DNA from: Gemmatimonadaceae bacterium
GTDB lineage: Bacteria; Gemmatimonadota; Gemmatimonadetes; Gemmatimonadales; Gemmatimonadaceae
Reading direction: 5' to 3'
NCBI GenBank assembly: GCA_014379705.1
Contig: JACMLI010000080.1
Coordinates: 1 to 8,465, forward strand
Length of the DNA: 8,465 bases
How positions within the stretch are numbered: the stretch's first letter is position 1; each line of letters opens with the position of its first letter. Under the pieces are notes generated by a model. That model made no database searches, was not told the origin of the DNA, and worked only from the letters and a program-made list of their open reading frames with translations. Shown piece by piece: positions 6,109 through 8,465 of the stretch. The position numbers were made by a program, and so were the translations under genes.

Positions 6109-7711
6109 GGTCGACCCTCTTGTTGAGCAAACGCCACTGCACGGCGGTCAGGCCCACGAGAATCGCGAAGAGCACCCAGCTCATCGCCGACGCGTATCCC
6201 ATGCGCCGGAACTCCCACGCGTTCTGGTAGATCTGGTAGACCAGGACGTCGGTGGCGTGCACCGGACCGCCTTCGGTCATCACGTACACCAGCGCGAACA
6301 CCTGGAAGGACCAGATGATCCCCGTGATGAAGAGGTAGAGCGAGACCGGACGTAGCAGCGGCAGTGTCACATACCGGAAGCGATTCCACGAACTCGCGCC
6401 ATCGAGCCGCGCGGCCTCGTGCAAGCCAGCCGGGATGCCCTGGAGCCCCGCGAGATACACGATCATCTGGTAGCCGACCTGCACCCACGCCGACACGATC
6501 ATCACGGCCAGGAGCGCGGTCCCGGGATTGCCGAGCCAGTCGACGCCCGTGCCGCCGAGCGAGCGGATGACGTAGTTCAGGAGCCCGTAGTCGGCGTGGT
6601 AGAGCCACTGCCAGACCATCGCGATCGCCACATACGAGATCACGGCCGGCAGGAAGACGATCGCGCGCAGCACGCGCACACCACGCAACGGCTGGTTGAG
6701 CACGAGGGCGGCCCCCAGGGCGAGCGCCATCGTCACGGGCACGTAGAGCGAATACACGGCGGTGTTGCCTAACGCGTTCCAGAAGAGGGGGTCCCGGCCA
6801 AGGGTCACATAGTTGGCCAGCCCCACGAAGGGCCGCGCGGTAGAGAGCAGGTCCCAGTCGTGCAGGGAGAGCCATGCCGTGAACACGAGCGGCCCCAGCG
6901 TGAAGAGCGCGAGGTGCAGCGCACTCGGCGCGAGGAATCCCCACGCAGTCAGGGCTTCGCGTCGCTCGCCCACCGGGAGACGCGGGGACACGACCCACGC
7001 GAGGAGCACGATGGCCGCGGCCGCGACGAGCAGCACGACCGCGAACTCCGTCGCGACCAGGCCCGGATCCGGGAGCGCGAGCACGAGGGGATCAAATCGC
7101 GTCGACTGCGTGGCTGCTGGCAGCACCGTGGCGGCATTCGCGATGTGGATACGCGCCAGCAGTGCGAGGGCCGTCATCCCCAGGGCGAACACCGCGATCG
7201 TGTCGGTGACCAGCCAGAGCGGCGATGTCCCGGCGTCGGCCGAGGCGCGACGCATCCCGCGCCTGACGAGCAGCGATGCCACCAGCACACAGAACCCGAT
7301 GACGCCCCAGCCCCACGCCGATCCGTTCCACCAGCGCGCGCGCAGCACCACCGCCCCGACGATCTCCCACTGATCGGCATCCTTGATCGGCACACTCACC
7401 AGGCGCTGCCATCCGCCGGGAAGGATGATCGCCCGATCCTCGAGGGCGATGCGATCGGCGGCACGCCCGATCTTCCGTTGCATCGTGCGGACCACGGGCA
7501 CGATGCGCCCCGCCGCCTCGAGCGTGCGCACCGGCGTACGGCGCGAGTTCCAGGTGGAATCGAATGACGACGCCAGCGACCGCGCCTCGTTCGCGGCCAG
7601 CGCGTATTCGGTCTGCGCCGTGGCGCGGACGAGCACCAGTCCGGAAACGAGTCCCCAGGCGACACAGATGCCCACACCCAACCACCGGGCCTGCTTGGGC
7701 GTGGGAATCAT
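6098..7711 (-). CDS. MalF-like ABC transporter permease with long N-terminal sensor-like extension
   Basis: A 537-residue permease whose last 280 residues are a standard MalF/UgpA-type core. That core has about six membrane segments (about 257-281, 315-338, 347-368, 399-420, 452-475, 508-526) and the EAA loop LHEAARLDGASSWNRFRYVTLPLL split over 430-453. Relatives of this type are commonly about 290-300 residues. The extra N-terminal 250 residues contain a membrane segment (10-28), a hydrophilic stretch of about 100 residues (29-130), then segments at 131-149, 166-186 and 222-241. The hydrophilic part ends in VSVPIKDADQWEIVGAVVL, which resembles the membrane-proximal end of periplasmic Cache/CHASE-like sensor domains. 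The start overlaps the binding-protein stop as ATGA, with a weak AGGTG upstream, so coupling is likely. The permease core is certain; the identity of the extension is a guess. Confidence 0.93.
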   Translation of the reverse strand: MIPTPKQARWLGVGICVAWGLVSGLVLVRATAQTEYALAANEARSLASSFDSTWNSRRTPVRTLEAAGRIVPVVRTMQRKIGRAADRIALEDRAIILPGGWQRLVSVPIKDADQWEIVGAVVLRARWWNGSAWGWGVIGFCVLVASLLVRRGMRRASADAGTSPLWLVTDTIAVFALGMTALALLARIHIANAATVLPAATQSTRFDPLVLALPDPGLVATEFAVVLLVAAAAIVLLAWVVSPRLPVGERREALTAWGFLAPSALHLALFTLGPLVFTAWLSLHDWDLLSTARPFVGLANYVTLGRDPLFWNALGNTAVYSLYVPVTMALALGAALVLNQPLRGVRVLRAIVFLPAVISYVAIAMVWQWLYHADYGLLNYVIRSLGGTGVDWLGNPGTALLAVMIVSAWVQVGYQMIVYLAGLQGIPAGLHEAARLDGASSWNRFRYVTLPLLRPVSLYLFITGIIWSFQVFALVYVMTEGGPVHATDVLVYQIYQNAWEFRRMGYASAMSWVLFAILVGLTAVQWRLLNKRVDHAA

Positions 7712-8465
7712 CGCACAAGCACCTGGTCGATGCGCTTGGCGACCTCACGGGCGACGTCGGCCACCGATCGACCCTCGATCACGACGCGATCGATGATCTC
7801 CGGCAGTTGCGCCTCCACCTCGCGGAAGCGGGCGATGCGCGCCCCCCAGGGCGGACGCCCGCTCGCCACCTGCCGCGTGAACGCCGCATCAAGGCCCAAC
7901 GTGTCGGTGGCGGCGAAGGCGGCCTGCACCGCCGGCATCGCCGAGAGCTCGAGTCCTGCGTGGAGACGCGTGCGCTGGGCGGCAGGGCCCGACAACGCCG
8001 CCGCAAGCGACACGGCAAGCTTGCGGTGCGGCGTGTTGCGCGGCACGGCCCACCCCGACGCGAAAAGCGGCGTCGCTACCTGCGCACCAGGCGCGCGCGG
8101 GAACGACACGACGCCGAGCTTGAGGCGTCCGTTGGCGAGTTGCGCGCGGATGTTGGGGATCAGCCAGTGGCCACTCGGCAGGAGCGCGAGGCGCCCACTG
8201 TAGAACAGGCGCGTCTCGTTGCCGGTTACGGCGCGGAATGCGTTAGGCCGTGGCGCGACGCCGTGCGTCACGACGAGCCCCGTGAGAAAGGTCAGTGCGT
8301 CGATCGCGGGCTTCGCATCGAGCGCACCGCTCGCCGACTTGCCATCGGGCTGCAGGATGTCGCCACCCCCCGACCAGATCATCGCCTGCCAGGCGTAGAA
8401 GGGCCGGATGAGGGCGGTGCCCCACTGGTCGATGCTGCCGTCGCCATCGAGGTCGCGCGTCAGCG
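7708..8465 (-). CDS. Family-1 extracellular solute-binding protein, C-terminal part
   Basis: The last 251 residues of a periplasmic or lipid-anchored binding protein of a sugar ABC importer; the start and signal peptide lie beyond the right edge. The frame stays open from 8463 to the TGA at 7708, so the internal ATG at 8382 is not the start. Visible family features are the acidic loop DLDGDGSIDQWG near the truncated end (an EF-hand-like calcium loop common in this family), GGGDIL, the segment SGRLALLPSGHWLIP, and FASGWAVPRNTPHRKLAVSL, typical of the hinge and C-lobe of family-1 proteins. It delivers substrate to the two permeases encoded directly downstream, and its stop overlaps the next start (ATGA). 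The ligand is unknown; sugars are usual in this family. Confidence 0.9.
   Translation of the reverse strand, partial: LTRDLDGDGSIDQWGTALIRPFYAWQAMIWSGGGDILQPDGKSASGALDAKPAIDALTFLTGLVVTHGVAPRPNAFRAVTGNETRLFYSGRLALLPSGHWLIPNIRAQLANGRLKLGVVSFPRAPGAQVATPLFASGWAVPRNTPHRKLAVSLAAALSGPAAQRTRLHAGLELSAMPAVQAAFAATDTLGLDAAFTRQVASGRPPWGARIARFREVEAQLPEIIDRVVIEGRSVADVAREVAKRIDQVLVR

Noticed and set aside
8380..8382. ATG at 8382 as the start of the solute-binding protein
   Set aside because: The frame continues upstream to the window edge with the conserved DLDGDGSIDQWG loop, so this ATG is internal.

Overview
The window is GC-rich, tightly packed bacterial DNA in which every gene I can support lies on the minus strand. 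The proline-rich TonB followed by an ExbB/TolQ start, the sensor kinase style, and the GC-rich composition with short repeats between genes suggest an environmental Gram-negative (diderm) bacterium. Gemmatimonadota is my best guess, but it is an inference, not a demonstration.

In transcription order (right to left) there are three blocks. (1) Bases 8465-5278 hold the 3' part of a sugar-type ABC importer operon: a truncated family-1 solute-binding protein, a MalF-like permease with an unusual N-terminal extension of about 250 residues, and a MalG-like permease. The genes overlap by 4 and 11 nt. No ATPase gene is present. (2) Bases 5060-958 hold a signalling cluster: a soluble GAF/PAS histidine kinase of NtrB type, an 83-residue protein that is little more than a Fis/NtrC-type helix-turn-helix (HTH_8), an OmpR/PhoB-type response regulator, and a membrane-bound HAMP histidine kinase. 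The first three overlap by 8 and 4 nt and are probably translationally coupled. The fourth lies 140 nt downstream, after a repeat element. (3) Bases 849-1 hold tonB and the first 32 codons of an exbB/tolQ-like gene, the start of a TonB energising operon.

The non-coding DNA is more unusual than the genes. Two spacers, 2464-2603 and 5061-5277, each carry a mirrored tandem repeat. One arm is built from short G-rich units (9 bp in one, 8 bp in the other) and is followed by an inverted arm of the same period. In both cases the stop codon of the upstream gene lies inside the element. The two have the same architecture but different unit sequences. The 5061-5277 spacer also holds a 15-bp palindrome about 60 bp upstream of the signalling cluster. 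Separately, the 9-mer GCGTTAGGC occurs four times and its core CGTTAGG six times. Every in-frame TTA leucine codon I could find in the window (four of four) lies inside that core, which suggests the motif is kept for a reason other than coding.

A plausible picture is one cluster in which two kinases feed one classical response regulator and one bare HTH protein, next to an importer whose permease may itself carry a periplasmic sensor-like domain. Whether the kinases control the importer or the TonB system cannot be read from the sequence.
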